Shown: positions 16,589-24,637 of the stretch, piece by piece
How the letters are laid out: each line of letters opens with the position of its first letter
How positions within the stretch are numbered: the stretch's first letter is position 1
From: CAZZIQ01 sp964654355
GTDB taxonomy: Bacteria > Pseudomonadota > Gammaproteobacteria > GCF-002020875
Length of the DNA stretch: 48,374 nt
Assembly (NCBI GenBank): GCA_964654355.1
Contig: CAZZIQ010000006.1
Coordinates: 1-48,374, forward strand
Reading direction: 5' to 3'
The notes under the pieces: generated by a model
Seen by the model: the letters and a program-made list of their open reading frames with translations, nothing else
Told to the model about the DNA's origin: nothing
Databases searched by the model: none
Translations under genes and position numbers: made by a program

Positions 16589-16960
16589 ATGAGCATGAGT
16601 ACAAATCCATTTGCGATCCGGATTGAGCATGTCCTAGTCGATGGCGTTGAAGTTGCTACCGACCAAGAGGGCTACATTCAGGACATGGACGCGTGGTCAG
16701 AAGGTTTTGCCAAGGCGCAGGCTGCGAAAGAAGACCTCGAACTGACGGATGAACACTGGGATGTGATTCGTCTCTTGCGAGCCTATTACCATGAACACGC
16801 AGTGCAGATGGAAGTGCGCAAGATGATCAAGCATTTTGCTACAGCTTGGGGGCCGGAGCGTGGTACTAATCGTCATCTGCATGATTTGTTTCCGCGTGGC
16901 GGTCCACAGAAGCAAGGTAATCGACTGGCGGGAATCCGTAAAACCAAGGGCGAACACTAA
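16589..16960 (+). CDS. DsrC/TusE-family protein lacking both C-terminal cysteines
   Basis: The 123-residue protein aligns with the DsrC/TusE family: early VDGVEVATDQEGYIQDMDAW, then LTDEHWDVIRLLRAYYHE, then GPERGTNRHLHDLFPRGGPQKQ. TusE keeps one C-terminal cysteine for sulfur relay and true DsrC keeps two. Here the arm reads GNRLAGIRKTKGEH, and the protein has no cysteine at all. It therefore cannot carry sulfur by the known mechanism. Cysteine-free members have been proposed to be regulatory (the RspA group). I chose ATG 16589, seven bases after AGGA; upstream in-frame codons overlap narI. It is cotranscribed with narGHJI. Confidence 0.88.
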   Translation: MSMSTNPFAIRIEHVLVDGVEVATDQEGYIQDMDAWSEGFAKAQAAKEDLELTDEHWDVIRLLRAYYHEHAVQMEVRKMIKHFATAWGPERGTNRHLHDLFPRGGPQKQGNRLAGIRKTKGEH

Positions 16961-16978
16961 GGCGCAAGGATCAGGTGG

Positions 16979-17028
16979 CAAGGCCACACAAACCATAGTC
17001 CAAGTTGCGGTTTGTTATTGTGGCCTTG
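16979..17028 (+). other. Long stem-loop at the nar/yhcC boundary
   Basis: CAAGGCCACACAAACC (16979-16994) pairs with GGTTTG (17009-17014) and TGTGGCCTTG (17019-17028), leaving a four-base bulge (TTAT) and a 14-base loop: 16 base pairs in total. It ends without a T-run. It overlaps every plausible start codon of yhcC (TTG 17005, GTG 17020, TTG 17026), so it may act as both the 3' boundary of the nar message and a translation control for the next gene. Confidence 0.6.
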
Positions 17029-17961
17029 ACGGAGCGGGTGCACACCTTCGGTCAATACCTGCTTGGGCGTTATGGCGAGCGCGTCCATAAACTGGCGATC
17101 CATGCCGGCTTCACCTGTCCGAATCGTGATGGCAACAAGGGGCGAGGTGGTTGCACTTTTTGTAATAACGTTTCGTTCAATCCTGGGGGCCGAAAGCCGA
17201 TTTCTGTTGCGGAACAGATTGAGGCAGGACGCCAAGTGGTTCGGAAACGCACCGGCGCGCAACGCTATCTTGCCTACTTTCAGGCCTATACCAACACCTA
17301 TGGTGATTTCTGCAGACTGAAGTCACTCTACGATGAGGCTTTAAACGAACCGGATATTATTGGCCTGGCAATTGGTACACGACCAGATTGTGTGGCGCCT
17401 GAGGTGCTGGATCTGTTGGCCAGTTACCGGGTGCAAGGGCATGAGATCTGGTTGGAGCTTGGGTTGCAGTCCGCCTTTGATGAAAGTTTGCGACGGGTGA
17501 ATCGTGGGCATGGATTTGCGGAGTATCGCGCGACCATGATCGCCGCACGCGCACGCGGTATTCCTGTATGCACACACCTGATTCTGGGGCTTCCGGGAGA
17601 AGACCGTGCGCAGATGCTGATGAGTCTGGAGCGAGTATTGGAGCTGGGCACCGAAGGCTTGAAACTGCATCCCCTGCATGTGGTGCGTGGTACTCAACTG
17701 GCGAATGAATGGCGTGTTGGTGATTATCGCCCGTTGGTTATGAGAGATTACATCGAGCTGGTGGCTGAAATGGTGGAACGCACGCCACCCGAGGTGATTT
17801 ATCACCGTCTGACTGGTACTGCATCGGCCAAATTGCTATTGGCACCAGCTTGGTGTGAAAAGAAGTGGGTAGTGCTGAATGGGATTGAATCAGCCTTGCT
17901 TCGGCGTCGAGGGTTTCAGGGGTCCAGCGTAAAAATGAATGTAGAGGCAAACGGTAATTGA
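17020..17961 (+). CDS. yhcC: YhcC-type radical SAM protein (TIGR01212 family)
   Basis: A radical S-adenosylmethionine protein of about 313 residues. The cluster motif is the YhcC form CPNRDGNKGRGGCTFC, preceded by RYGERVHKLAIHAGF. It also has YLAYFQAYTNTY, GTRPDCV, WLELGLQSAFDESLRRVNRGH, LILGLPGE and HTPPEVIYHRLTG, all shared with E. coli YhcC. The reaction is not established in what I know. The start is uncertain: by homology translation begins near GTG 17020 or TTG 17026; TTG 17005 is also in frame. No good ribosome site is visible. It overlaps ubiU, suggesting a role in the same anaerobic setting. Confidence 0.85.
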   Translation: MALTERVHTFGQYLLGRYGERVHKLAIHAGFTCPNRDGNKGRGGCTFCNNVSFNPGGRKPISVAEQIEAGRQVVRKRTGAQRYLAYFQAYTNTYGDFCRLKSLYDEALNEPDIIGLAIGTRPDCVAPEVLDLLASYRVQGHEIWLELGLQSAFDESLRRVNRGHGFAEYRATMIAARARGIPVCTHLILGLPGEDRAQMLMSLERVLELGTEGLKLHPLHVVRGTQLANEWRVGDYRPLVMRDYIELVAEMVERTPPEVIYHRLTGTASAKLLLAPAWCEKKWVVLNGIESALLRRRGFQGSSVKMNVEANGN

Positions 17962-17963
17962 GC

Positions 17964-18962
17964 ATGGAACTGGTTTGCCCAGCGGGGAATCTTCAGGCAC
18001 TCAAGACTGCGGTCGATCATGGTGCAAACGCGGTGTATGTTGGCTTTCGGTCCGAGACTAATGCGCGTAATTTCCCTGGACTGAATTTCACTCCGGAGCA
18101 TATGCAGGAAGGCTTGCATTACGCTCATGCGCGTGGCGCACGTGTGTTACTAGCCTTGAATACCTATCCGCAGCCGGCGATTTGGGCGCGTTGGCAGGAG
18201 GCGGTGGATCAGGCCGCATCTTTGGGCGTGGATGCATTGATTGCTGCGGATTTAGGTGTGCTCGATTACACCAGTGCGTACTACCCTGAGCTGCCTTTGC
18301 ATTTGTCGGTGCAGGGATCCGTTACGAGCTATGAGGCTTTGCATTTTTATGCGGAGAGATTTGGCGTGCGGCGTGCGGTGTTGCCGCGAGTGCTCTCGCT
18401 GAGCCAAGTACGGCATGTGGTGGAAAACAGTCCGGTTGAAATCGAGGTGTTTGGTTTCGGTAGTCTCTGTGTCATGGTTGAGGGTCGTTGCATCCTGTCG
18501 TCCTATGTCACCGGGCGCTCACCCAATACTTACGGTGCCTGTTCGCCGGCTAGTCATGTGGAATGGATCGACACAGCCAATGGTGGGCAGCAGACCCGCT
18601 TAGGCGGCGTATTGATTGAGCAGGTGGGTGCAGGTGAACAGGCAGGCTATCCCACTCTGTGTAAGGGCCGTTTCCGTGTTGCGGGCAAGATCTATCACGC
18701 CATTGAAGAACCTACTAGTTTGAATACGTTGGAGATTCTGCCGCAGTTGCAAGCGGCAGGTGTTGCTGCAATCAAGATTGAAGGACGACAACGCAGTCCT
18801 GCTTATGTTGCGCAGGTGACGCGCGTGTGGCGCGCGGCCTTGGATCGCTGCCAGCAGGACCCACGGCATTACCAGATGGAAGCAAGCTGGCTGCAGGAGC
18901 TTGGCAAATTATCCGAGGGTGCACAGACTACGCTGGGTGCTTATCACCGTTCATGGCAATGA
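17964..18962 (+). CDS. ubiU: UbiU, U32 peptidase-like oxygen-independent ubiquinone hydroxylation protein
   Basis: This 332-residue U32-family protein closely follows E. coli YhbU/UbiU (MELVCPAGN start, NTYGACSP, YPTLCKGR, IKIEGRQRSPAYV, TTLGAYHR end). The four [4Fe-4S] ligands are visible at Cys169, Cys176, Cys193 and Cys233. UbiU and UbiV form a complex needed for the ring hydroxylations of ubiquinone when O2 is absent, with prephenate as the known hydroxyl source. The ATG at 17964 is preferred over TTG 17958 because it matches the family start. ubiV follows directly. Confidence 0.94.
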   Translation: MELVCPAGNLQALKTAVDHGANAVYVGFRSETNARNFPGLNFTPEHMQEGLHYAHARGARVLLALNTYPQPAIWARWQEAVDQAASLGVDALIAADLGVLDYTSAYYPELPLHLSVQGSVTSYEALHFYAERFGVRRAVLPRVLSLSQVRHVVENSPVEIEVFGFGSLCVMVEGRCILSSYVTGRSPNTYGACSPASHVEWIDTANGGQQTRLGGVLIEQVGAGEQAGYPTLCKGRFRVAGKIYHAIEEPTSLNTLEILPQLQAAGVAAIKIEGRQRSPAYVAQVTRVWRAALDRCQQDPRHYQMEASWLQELGKLSEGAQTTLGAYHRSWQ

Positions 18963-18978
18963 TGGGGATTGGTTGATC

Positions 18979-19881
18979 ATGACCCATGCGATGCGCCTTT
19001 CTTTGGGGCCTATTCTGTATTACTGGCCTAAAGCGCAGGTGATCGATTTTTATCAAAAGATCGCCAAGAGCGCGGTGGATATTATTTATCTCGGCGAAAT
19101 GGTTTGTTCGCGCCGTCATGAGCTACGACATGAGGATTGGTTAGAGATTGCGGACGACTTGCGCCGTGCGGGGAAAGAGGTGGTGTTGTCCACTTTGGCG
19201 TTATTGGAAGCAGAGTCCGAACTCAAGCGCCTGCGGCGGATTTGTGGTCAGCACGACTACGCAGTTGAGGCGAATGACATGGCCGCCGTCAGTCTATTAC
19301 GCGGCCGCGCTTTTGTTAGTGGCCACAGTATTAATCTTTATAACGAACACAGCTTATCTGTTCTGTCAGACGAGGGAATGACGCGCTGGGTTGCACCCAT
19401 TGAATTATCTGCAGAGGCGCTGCGCGATATGCAGGAATGGCGCCCGCCTAGTGTGGAAACGGAGATCTTCGCTTATGGCCGTTTTCCGCTGGCTTATGCT
19501 GCGCGATGTTATACCGCGCGAGCGCACAATCTGCCCAAAGATGATTGTCAGTATCGCTGCTTGGATGACCCGGATGGCCTGCTAATGGAGACGCAAGAAG
19601 GGCAGCCCTTTCTGGTCCTGAATGGCATTCAAACTCAGTCTGCGCAAACTCAGAATTTGTTGCCCGTGTTGGATGCGCTGCGCGCCATGCAGGTGGATGT
19701 CCTACGGATCAGTCCGCAATCCCAGCACACTGAGCGTGTGATTGATTTGTTTGCACAATGCCTGCGTGGCGATCTGGATGTTGCTCAAGGCAGTGCGCAG
19801 CTGGAGGCGCTCATGCCGATCGGATCCTGCAATGGCTATTGGTATGGCGAGGCGGGGATGCAGCAGTGCATGACGATTTGA
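18979..19881 (+). CDS. ubiV: UbiV, partner of UbiU in oxygen-independent ubiquinone synthesis
   Basis: A U32-family protein of 300 residues matching E. coli YhbV/UbiV: LSLGPILYYWPK near the start, DIIYLGEMVCSRR, RFPLAYAARCYTAR, and CNGYWYGEAGM near the end. The [4Fe-4S] ligands are Cys43, Cys177, Cys190 and Cys194, with the same 13- and 4-residue spacings as E. coli. A start four codons later (ATG 18991) would give exactly Cys39 as in E. coli and is equally likely. It lies 16 bases after ubiU. Confidence 0.93.
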   Translation: MTHAMRLSLGPILYYWPKAQVIDFYQKIAKSAVDIIYLGEMVCSRRHELRHEDWLEIADDLRRAGKEVVLSTLALLEAESELKRLRRICGQHDYAVEANDMAAVSLLRGRAFVSGHSINLYNEHSLSVLSDEGMTRWVAPIELSAEALRDMQEWRPPSVETEIFAYGRFPLAYAARCYTARAHNLPKDDCQYRCLDDPDGLLMETQEGQPFLVLNGIQTQSAQTQNLLPVLDALRAMQVDVLRISPQSQHTERVIDLFAQCLRGDLDVAQGSAQLEALMPIGSCNGYWYGEAGMQQCMTI

Positions 19882-19915
19882 CTTAAGTTTCATTGGTTTT
19901 GTAAGGGGTGGCTAT

Positions 19916-20701
19916 ATGTCTCTGGCCGTTTTGATTGCAGGCCTGATGACTGGCTTGCTTTTGGGTGTGTTTGGTAGTGGCGGCTCGATCGTGACCACTC
20001 CGGCGCTGCTGTATTTGTTGGGCGTCGAACCGAAATCAGCGATCGCCATGAGTCTTGGAATTGTTGCGATTGCCGCCACGATCACAGCTCTACAACATTG
20101 GCGGCGGGGGTATGTGAACCTCAAGATTACTGCGGTGTTTGGTGTATTCGGTGTTTTTGGTACGTATGCGGGTGCATTGTTGGGGGTGGTAACGCCGATT
20201 GTGATTCAGCTTGCGGCGTTTGCATTGGTCATGTACGCGGCAGCCTGGAAAATGCTTCGCCCAGGGAAGCAGAATTCCACGGAATGCGACGAAGCGGATG
20301 AGGACTGTATTGAGGCTAACTGTAAGGGGAATTACAGCCACGTCGCATTGCATGGAATTGGCGTGGGCGTGCTGACAGGTGTGGTTGGGGTTGGCGGTGG
20401 TTTTTTAATCGTGCCGGCGCTGGTATTACTGTCGCGTCTTCCTATGAAACATGCTGTAGGTACTTCGCTCAGTATCGTCGCGCTTAAGTCTTTTGCGGGG
20501 TTTGCGGGTTATGCCGGAGCGGTGGCGATTGATTATGGATTAATGGCAAGTTTTACGGCCATTGCGATTGTGGGCAGCGTGATTGGTAGTCATCTTGGCC
20601 AGCGTCTGCCTGCTGCGTTGTTGAAAAAAGGCTTTGGTGGCTTTTTGCTATTAGTCGCTAGTTATATTTTACTTAGGAGCGTGATTTCGGACATGCTCTG
20701 A
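19916..20701 (+). CDS. TauE/SafE (TSUP) family sulfite/anion exporter
   Basis: The 261-residue protein has about eight membrane helices and the TSUP pattern, with two repeats starting GLMTGLLLGVFGSGGSIVTTPALLYLLG and GVGVLTGVVGVGGGFLIVPALVLL. The family moves sulfite, sulfonates or other small anions outward; the substrate here is not evident. The central cytoplasmic loop (about 118-135) is unusual: it holds three cysteines among acidic residues (ECDEADEDCIEANC). A ribosome site (AAGGGG) precedes the ATG. It lies 34 bases after ubiV and is convergent with a dioxygenase-like gene. Confidence 0.87.
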   Translation: MSLAVLIAGLMTGLLLGVFGSGGSIVTTPALLYLLGVEPKSAIAMSLGIVAIAATITALQHWRRGYVNLKITAVFGVFGVFGTYAGALLGVVTPIVIQLAAFALVMYAAAWKMLRPGKQNSTECDEADEDCIEANCKGNYSHVALHGIGVGVLTGVVGVGGGFLIVPALVLLSRLPMKHAVGTSLSIVALKSFAGFAGYAGAVAIDYGLMASFTAIAIVGSVIGSHLGQRLPAALLKKGFGGFLLLVASYILLRSVISDML

Positions 20702-20743
20702 TCTTTGCACGAAGAGGGTCGTCATCCTCGAAAATTGCCGTGA

Positions 20744-21676
20744 CTATAACTGGAAACTATCTGTGATTGAGGTGCCGGACATGCGATCGAAGTAGCGTGC
20801 GCGATAGTAATGGCGCTTGTGCGTTGCATCATCCGTAAAGGCGGCACGATCATGCAGCACATTGTTGCTGACCAGCCCCATCCCCGATTCCAAACGGCCA
20901 CGGTAGATGTAGGGTGAGGGATTGTTCAGGATCTCTTGCAAGAAATTCAACGCTGCACGGCTGAGTGGGTCATTGGCCCACATGACATTGTTGATACGAA
21001 TGGTGTAGCGCATGTGCAGGTCGCCCGAGGGCTGAATGGAGAAGACTGGCCCCGGCTCTTCTTGGCGTGCAATCGTGCCGCCTTCATCAATGCGTGCGGG
21101 GATGGTCATGGCTGTGGGCTGCATCAGGGCACGGATGTAATCAGGGTTGTTTTCGCGCAGCAGGATGTAGGCGATCTCGTGATCCATGAGTTGGTTTTCA
21201 CCACCGCTGGCGGCTTGCTGCACAACATGCAAATTCAATGCATGGATCTGCTGAGACGCTGTGTTGTAGTAACCATCGGTATGCCAGTTGATGGCGCGGT
21301 TGGTATAAGGGATGTAGCCCTGACGAACGCCTTCGTTGCGCACGGTGAGAGAGGTGAGTCCGTTCTCATCGGCTAGCCAATTCTTGTTCAATCCATGCAG
21401 GCCAAAGCGGCGACCCATGGCCAGTGGAATCTCTGGGTCCGGGTCCGTGCCGGTTTTGCTGGCGTATAACGCCATATTGGTTTTGCGGCAGCGGGCCAAC
21501 AGGGCCGCATGTTCGGAATCGCTCAGGTGACGCGGATCGTTGACCTCGACCAGCAGATCGCCGATGGATTGGGGGTAGTCTGCAAGCTTCTGATCACGCC
21601 AGCGCGAATAGAGCGCTTCATTGTCGGGATCAAACGGGCTGGCTATCAGGGCGGTCTGCGGTTGCGGCTGGGTCAT
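20744..21676 (-). CDS. TauD/TfdA-family Fe(II)/2-oxoglutarate dioxygenase-like protein
   Basis: The 310-residue protein has the TauD/TfdA fold signatures. The metal triad appears as His132 and Asp134 in NWHTDG and His275 in NNVLHDRAAF, with Arg near the end for 2-oxoglutarate binding. Such enzymes need O2, which is odd at the end of an operon for anaerobic molybdoenzyme and ubiquinone functions. The substrate is unknown. It could be a hydroxylase used at the oxic/anoxic transition, or a repurposed non-oxygenase. It follows ubiT by five bases and is the last gene of the moaA-led operon. Confidence 0.85.
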   Translation of the reverse strand: MTQPQPQTALIASPFDPDNEALYSRWRDQKLADYPQSIGDLLVEVNDPRHLSDSEHAALLARCRKTNMALYASKTGTDPDPEIPLAMGRRFGLHGLNKNWLADENGLTSLTVRNEGVRQGYIPYTNRAINWHTDGYYNTASQQIHALNLHVVQQAASGGENQLMDHEIAYILLRENNPDYIRALMQPTAMTIPARIDEGGTIARQEEPGPVFSIQPSGDLHMRYTIRINNVMWANDPLSRAALNFLQEILNNPSPYIYRGRLESGMGLVSNNVLHDRAAFTDDATHKRHYYRARYFDRMSGTSITDSFQL

Positions 21677-21681
21677 GTGTT

Positions 21682-22167
21682 CTATTCCTTGCGTTGAAGT
21701 GCGCTAAGGCGTTGCAGGATCCATTCCAATGGACCTAGGCGGGCCGAGAGATCCACTGCATCCAAGAAGTTTTTCAGCTCTAAGCCCAGTTCGGTATTGC
21801 CACTTAGGCGTAGGCGCCGGTGGAAAAAGAGGGTATCGGCATCCTCCTCGCGACTGGCGAGTCGGAGTAGGTCAGAGAGCTCTCCGGAAATACTGAGATC
21901 TGCTTGACTGCGCGCACAGGCACTGCGCAGGCGACCTTGTTGTAGGGTCAGGTAGTAGTTCAGGCCCAGATCGGATACCTGTAAATGAAAGCTGCGCTGT
22001 TGCAGAAAGTTCAGCTCTCCGCGTTGCAGCTCAGGGGCAAACACGTGGTTTAGCACACGGGCGAGTACGCTGGCATGGACAGGGCAGGGCAGGAGTCGAA
22101 GCGGGCGCGTCAGAATTCTTGATACATGTTCAAAACGTAGAACCGTGGGGAGGGGAACAGAAAACAT
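21682..22167 (-). CDS. ubiT: UbiT, SCP2-domain lipid-binding factor for anaerobic ubiquinone synthesis
   Basis: A 161-residue SCP2-type protein related to E. coli YhbT/UbiT: N-terminal LTRPLRLLPCPVHASVLARVLNHVF, then the SCP2 domain with ELNFLQQRSFHLQVSDLGL, SISGELSDLLRLASREEDADTLFFHRRLRLSGNTELGLELKN and a final helix. UbiT binds hydrophobic isoprenoid intermediates and is needed with UbiUV for ubiquinone made without O2. The start ATG at 22167 has AGGGA upstream. It begins 11 bases after the moaE stop, so it is translated from the molybdenum-cofactor message and not with ubiUV. Confidence 0.88.
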   Translation of the reverse strand: MFSVPLPTVLRFEHVSRILTRPLRLLPCPVHASVLARVLNHVFAPELQRGELNFLQQRSFHLQVSDLGLNYYLTLQQGRLRSACARSQADLSISGELSDLLRLASREEDADTLFFHRRLRLSGNTELGLELKNFLDAVDLSARLGPLEWILQRLSALQRKE

Positions 22168-22178
22168 AACAAGCTTCC

Positions 22179-22652
22179 CTAAAGAGGAGTGCTGGCCTCC
22201 TGCCAGCGCAGAGAGGCTTCGGCATCCGAATCCTTGGCAGCCACCCAATGGCCGCCATTTGCCGTGATTTCTTTCTTCCATAGCGGAGCGCGTGTTTTCA
22301 GATAGTCCATCAGAAACATGCAGGCGGCAAAGGCATCATTGCGATGTGCGCTGGCTGTTACGACCAAGACGATAGGGTCTGCAGGCAGTAGGCGCCCAAC
22401 TCGATGTACGATCCGAATGCCGTTCAGCTTCCAGCGTTGATGTGCTTCAGTGCAAATCTGCTGGAGCGCTTTCTCGGTCATGCCGGGGTAGTGCTGTAAC
22501 TCGATCGCTTCGATTCCGCTCTGATCGCCAAAATCACGCACCAGTCCAACGAAGCTGGCAATTGCGCCGATATTGGTGTGCCCCGCGCTCAGTGCGCCAC
22601 TTTCTACTTCAATCGAGAAGGCTTCGGTTTGGATGCGAATGCTGTCGGCCAC
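22179..22652 (-). CDS. moaE: Molybdopterin synthase large subunit MoaE
   Basis: MoaE (157 residues) forms the heterotetrameric molybdopterin synthase with MoaD and converts cyclic pyranopterin to molybdopterin by adding two sulfurs. Signatures are IGAIASFVGLVRDFGD, LQHYPGMTEKAL, RVGRLLPADPIVLVVTASAHRNDAFAAC and the catalytic lysine region TRAPLWKKEIT. It lies five bases after moaD. Confidence 0.95.
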   Translation of the reverse strand: MADSIRIQTEAFSIEVESGALSAGHTNIGAIASFVGLVRDFGDQSGIEAIELQHYPGMTEKALQQICTEAHQRWKLNGIRIVHRVGRLLPADPIVLVVTASAHRNDAFAACMFLMDYLKTRAPLWKKEITANGGHWVAAKDSDAEASLRWQEASTPL

Positions 22653-22657
22653 TGTGC

Positions 22658-22912
22658 CTAGCCCCCAGAAACGGGTGGGAAGAAGGCTATCTCGTCACCA
22701 TCGTGTAGCTCGGCATCATCACGCGCCATGGTTTGGTTCACAGCCGCTAAGGTGCGTTGTGCATTGAGGATGTGGGTTGCCCAGTTCTCGCCGCGCTGGG
22801 CGAGGTGCTGACGTAGATCGGATAGCTGAGCAGCGTTGTGGATCTCTAACGTTTCTTCTTGGCGGCCGAGATCTTCCGCGAGACTAGCGAAATACAGTAG
22901 CTTGAGCTTCAT
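22658..22912 (-). CDS. moaD: Molybdopterin synthase sulfur-carrier subunit MoaD
   Basis: An 84-residue ubiquitin-fold protein ending in the required Gly-Gly (FFPPVSGG), which is adenylated by MoeB and then carries a thiocarboxylate. Typical start LLYFASLAEDLG and segment AAVNQTMARDDAELHDGDEIAFFP. It overlaps moaC by four bases. The matching activator MoeB is at 40196-40957 in this window. Confidence 0.95.
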   Translation of the reverse strand: MKLKLLYFASLAEDLGRQEETLEIHNAAQLSDLRQHLAQRGENWATHILNAQRTLAAVNQTMARDDAELHDGDEIAFFPPVSGG

Positions 22913-23397
22913 GCAGATACCTCATCCGCTTGCCAATGACCGCTCTTGCCGCCTTTCTTCTCAAGCAGGCGAATGCCTTGAATCTGCATGCTGCGATCGA
23001 CAGCTTTGCACATATCGTAGATGGTCAGCGCTGCAACCGAGACCGCGGTAAGTGCTTCCATTTCTACTCCCGTTTGGCCACTGAGACGGCAGCTTGCTTC
23101 AATTTCTATACAGGTGTTTTCGGGGTCTGCGATGATTTCTACTTTCACACCCGCAAGGTTGAGTGGGTGACACATGGGGATAAGGTCGGAGGTTTTCTTT
23201 GCCGCCATGATGCCAGCGATGCGCGCTGTGGAAATCACATCACCCTTGGCAATGCCGCCTTCTTGAATCAGTTGCAATGTTGCAGATTGCATACAAATGC
23301 GTCCAGTGGCACGCGCCTCTCGCACGCTAACGGCTTTGTCGCCAACGTCGACCATGCGTGCTTGCCCACGTTCATCCAGATGCGAAAGTTTGCTCAT
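22909..23397 (-). CDS. moaC: Cyclic pyranopterin monophosphate synthase MoaC
   Basis: MoaC (162 residues) works with MoaA to turn GTP-derived 3',8-cyclo-GTP into cyclic pyranopterin monophosphate. Conserved elements are the start LSHLDERGQARMVDVGDK, the catalytic segment PMCHPLNL, GQTGVEMEALTAVSVAALTIYDMCKA and LLEKKGGKSG. It overlaps moeA and moaD by four bases each. Confidence 0.97.
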   Translation of the reverse strand: MSKLSHLDERGQARMVDVGDKAVSVREARATGRICMQSATLQLIQEGGIAKGDVISTARIAGIMAAKKTSDLIPMCHPLNLAGVKVEIIADPENTCIEIEASCRLSGQTGVEMEALTAVSVAALTIYDMCKAVDRSMQIQGIRLLEKKGGKSGHWQADEVSA

Positions 23398-24629
23398 GCC
23401 ATTAATTCCGAAAACGGGAGGTAATCGAGGAGCTTTCCTTTTTCGAAGGTGATGCCTTGGGGGACTACTGCGAGGCCTTCTGCCCAGACGCAGGAGCTGA
23501 GAACGCCGGAAGACTGACTGTTATAGGGCGTTGCACGCAGTTCACCATGGTCTTGTTCGATGCGGACGCGGAAGTATTCACGTCGTGTGCCGGACTTGCT
23601 GTGAGCGAACCCAGCTTGCACTTTGAGCGGGGTCGGAAATAGGGAGGTTTTTTCTACGCCCATGCGCTTAAGCAAGAAGGGGCGCGCGAACAGAAGGAAG
23701 GTAACAAAGGCTGACACCGGGTTCCCAGGCAAGCCGATAAAGTCCGCATTCGCAACCCGGCCAAAGGCCAGTGGTTTCCCTGGCTTGATGGCAATGCGCC
23801 ATAAATCAAGTTGGCCGAGGGATTGCACAGCTTCTTTGACATGATCTTCTTCGCCGACGGAGACGCCACCGCTGGTCAGAATGACATCTGCACACGCCGA
23901 AGCTTCACGCAGTGCGTTTTGTGTTGCGGACAAGGTGTCTTCTACTTGGCCTAGATCGATGATCTCGCAGCCGAGTTGTTGCAGTAGGCCATATAGCGTC
24001 GCCCGGTTGGAGTTGTAGATCTGACCGGGCTGTAGGGGGGTACCTGGTGCAACCAGTTCATCGCCGGTGGTGAATAAGGCTACGCGCAGACGTGGGAACA
24101 CCTCAAGCTCGGCTAGCCCTACGGAGGCGGCCATGCCCAAAGCTTGTGGGGTCAGACGCAGGCCATGACCCAGCGCTTGAGCGCCGTAACGAATGTCATC
24201 GCCCTGGCGGCGGATGTGATCGCCGGGTTGGGTGATGCGTTGAACGAGAATGGAGTCTTTGATGAGTTCGCAGTGTTCTTGCATAACCACGGCATCGGCG
24301 CCAGCGGGAATAGGCGCACCGGTAAAGATGCGAGCTGCCGTTCCTGGTTGTAGTGGTGCGGGATGAGTTCCGGCTGGGATACGCTGGCTGATCGGTAGTG
24401 TGGTGTTGCTTTGCACGTCTTGAGTACGCACGGCATAGCCATCCATCGCGCTGTTATCGAAGCTGGGAACATTAATTGTGGAGATGGCAGGTTGCGCAAG
24501 CACGCGGCCCAAGGCGTTTTCAGTGCGGATGCGTTTACTTTGTTGGGGTGGGCGTGCCAGAGCGAGTAACGTGGCCGTCGCTTCTTCGGCGCTGAGCAGT
24601 CCGCTGAGTTTGTTTGTGCTTGCATCCAT
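23394..24629 (-). CDS. moeA: Molybdopterin molybdenumtransferase MoeA
   Basis: MoeA (411 residues) inserts molybdate into adenylated molybdopterin. The four-domain layout is visible: NVPSFDNSAMDGYAV near residue 55, the RIFTGAPIPAGADAVVMQE segment, the MogA-like domain with VILTSGGVSVGEEDHVKEAV, and KPGKPLAFG plus GLPGNPVSAFV. I place the start at ATG 24629, just past the moaB stop; a TTG 12 bases earlier is in frame but overlaps moaB. It overlaps moaC by four bases. Confidence 0.95.
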   Translation of the reverse strand: MDASTNKLSGLLSAEEATATLLALARPPQQSKRIRTENALGRVLAQPAISTINVPSFDNSAMDGYAVRTQDVQSNTTLPISQRIPAGTHPAPLQPGTAARIFTGAPIPAGADAVVMQEHCELIKDSILVQRITQPGDHIRRQGDDIRYGAQALGHGLRLTPQALGMAASVGLAELEVFPRLRVALFTTGDELVAPGTPLQPGQIYNSNRATLYGLLQQLGCEIIDLGQVEDTLSATQNALREASACADVILTSGGVSVGEEDHVKEAVQSLGQLDLWRIAIKPGKPLAFGRVANADFIGLPGNPVSAFVTFLLFARPFLLKRMGVEKTSLFPTPLKVQAGFAHSKSGTRREYFRVRIEQDHGELRATPYNSQSSGVLSSCVWAEGLAVVPQGITFEKGKLLDYLPFSELMA

Positions 24630-24637
24630 GGTGTGCT

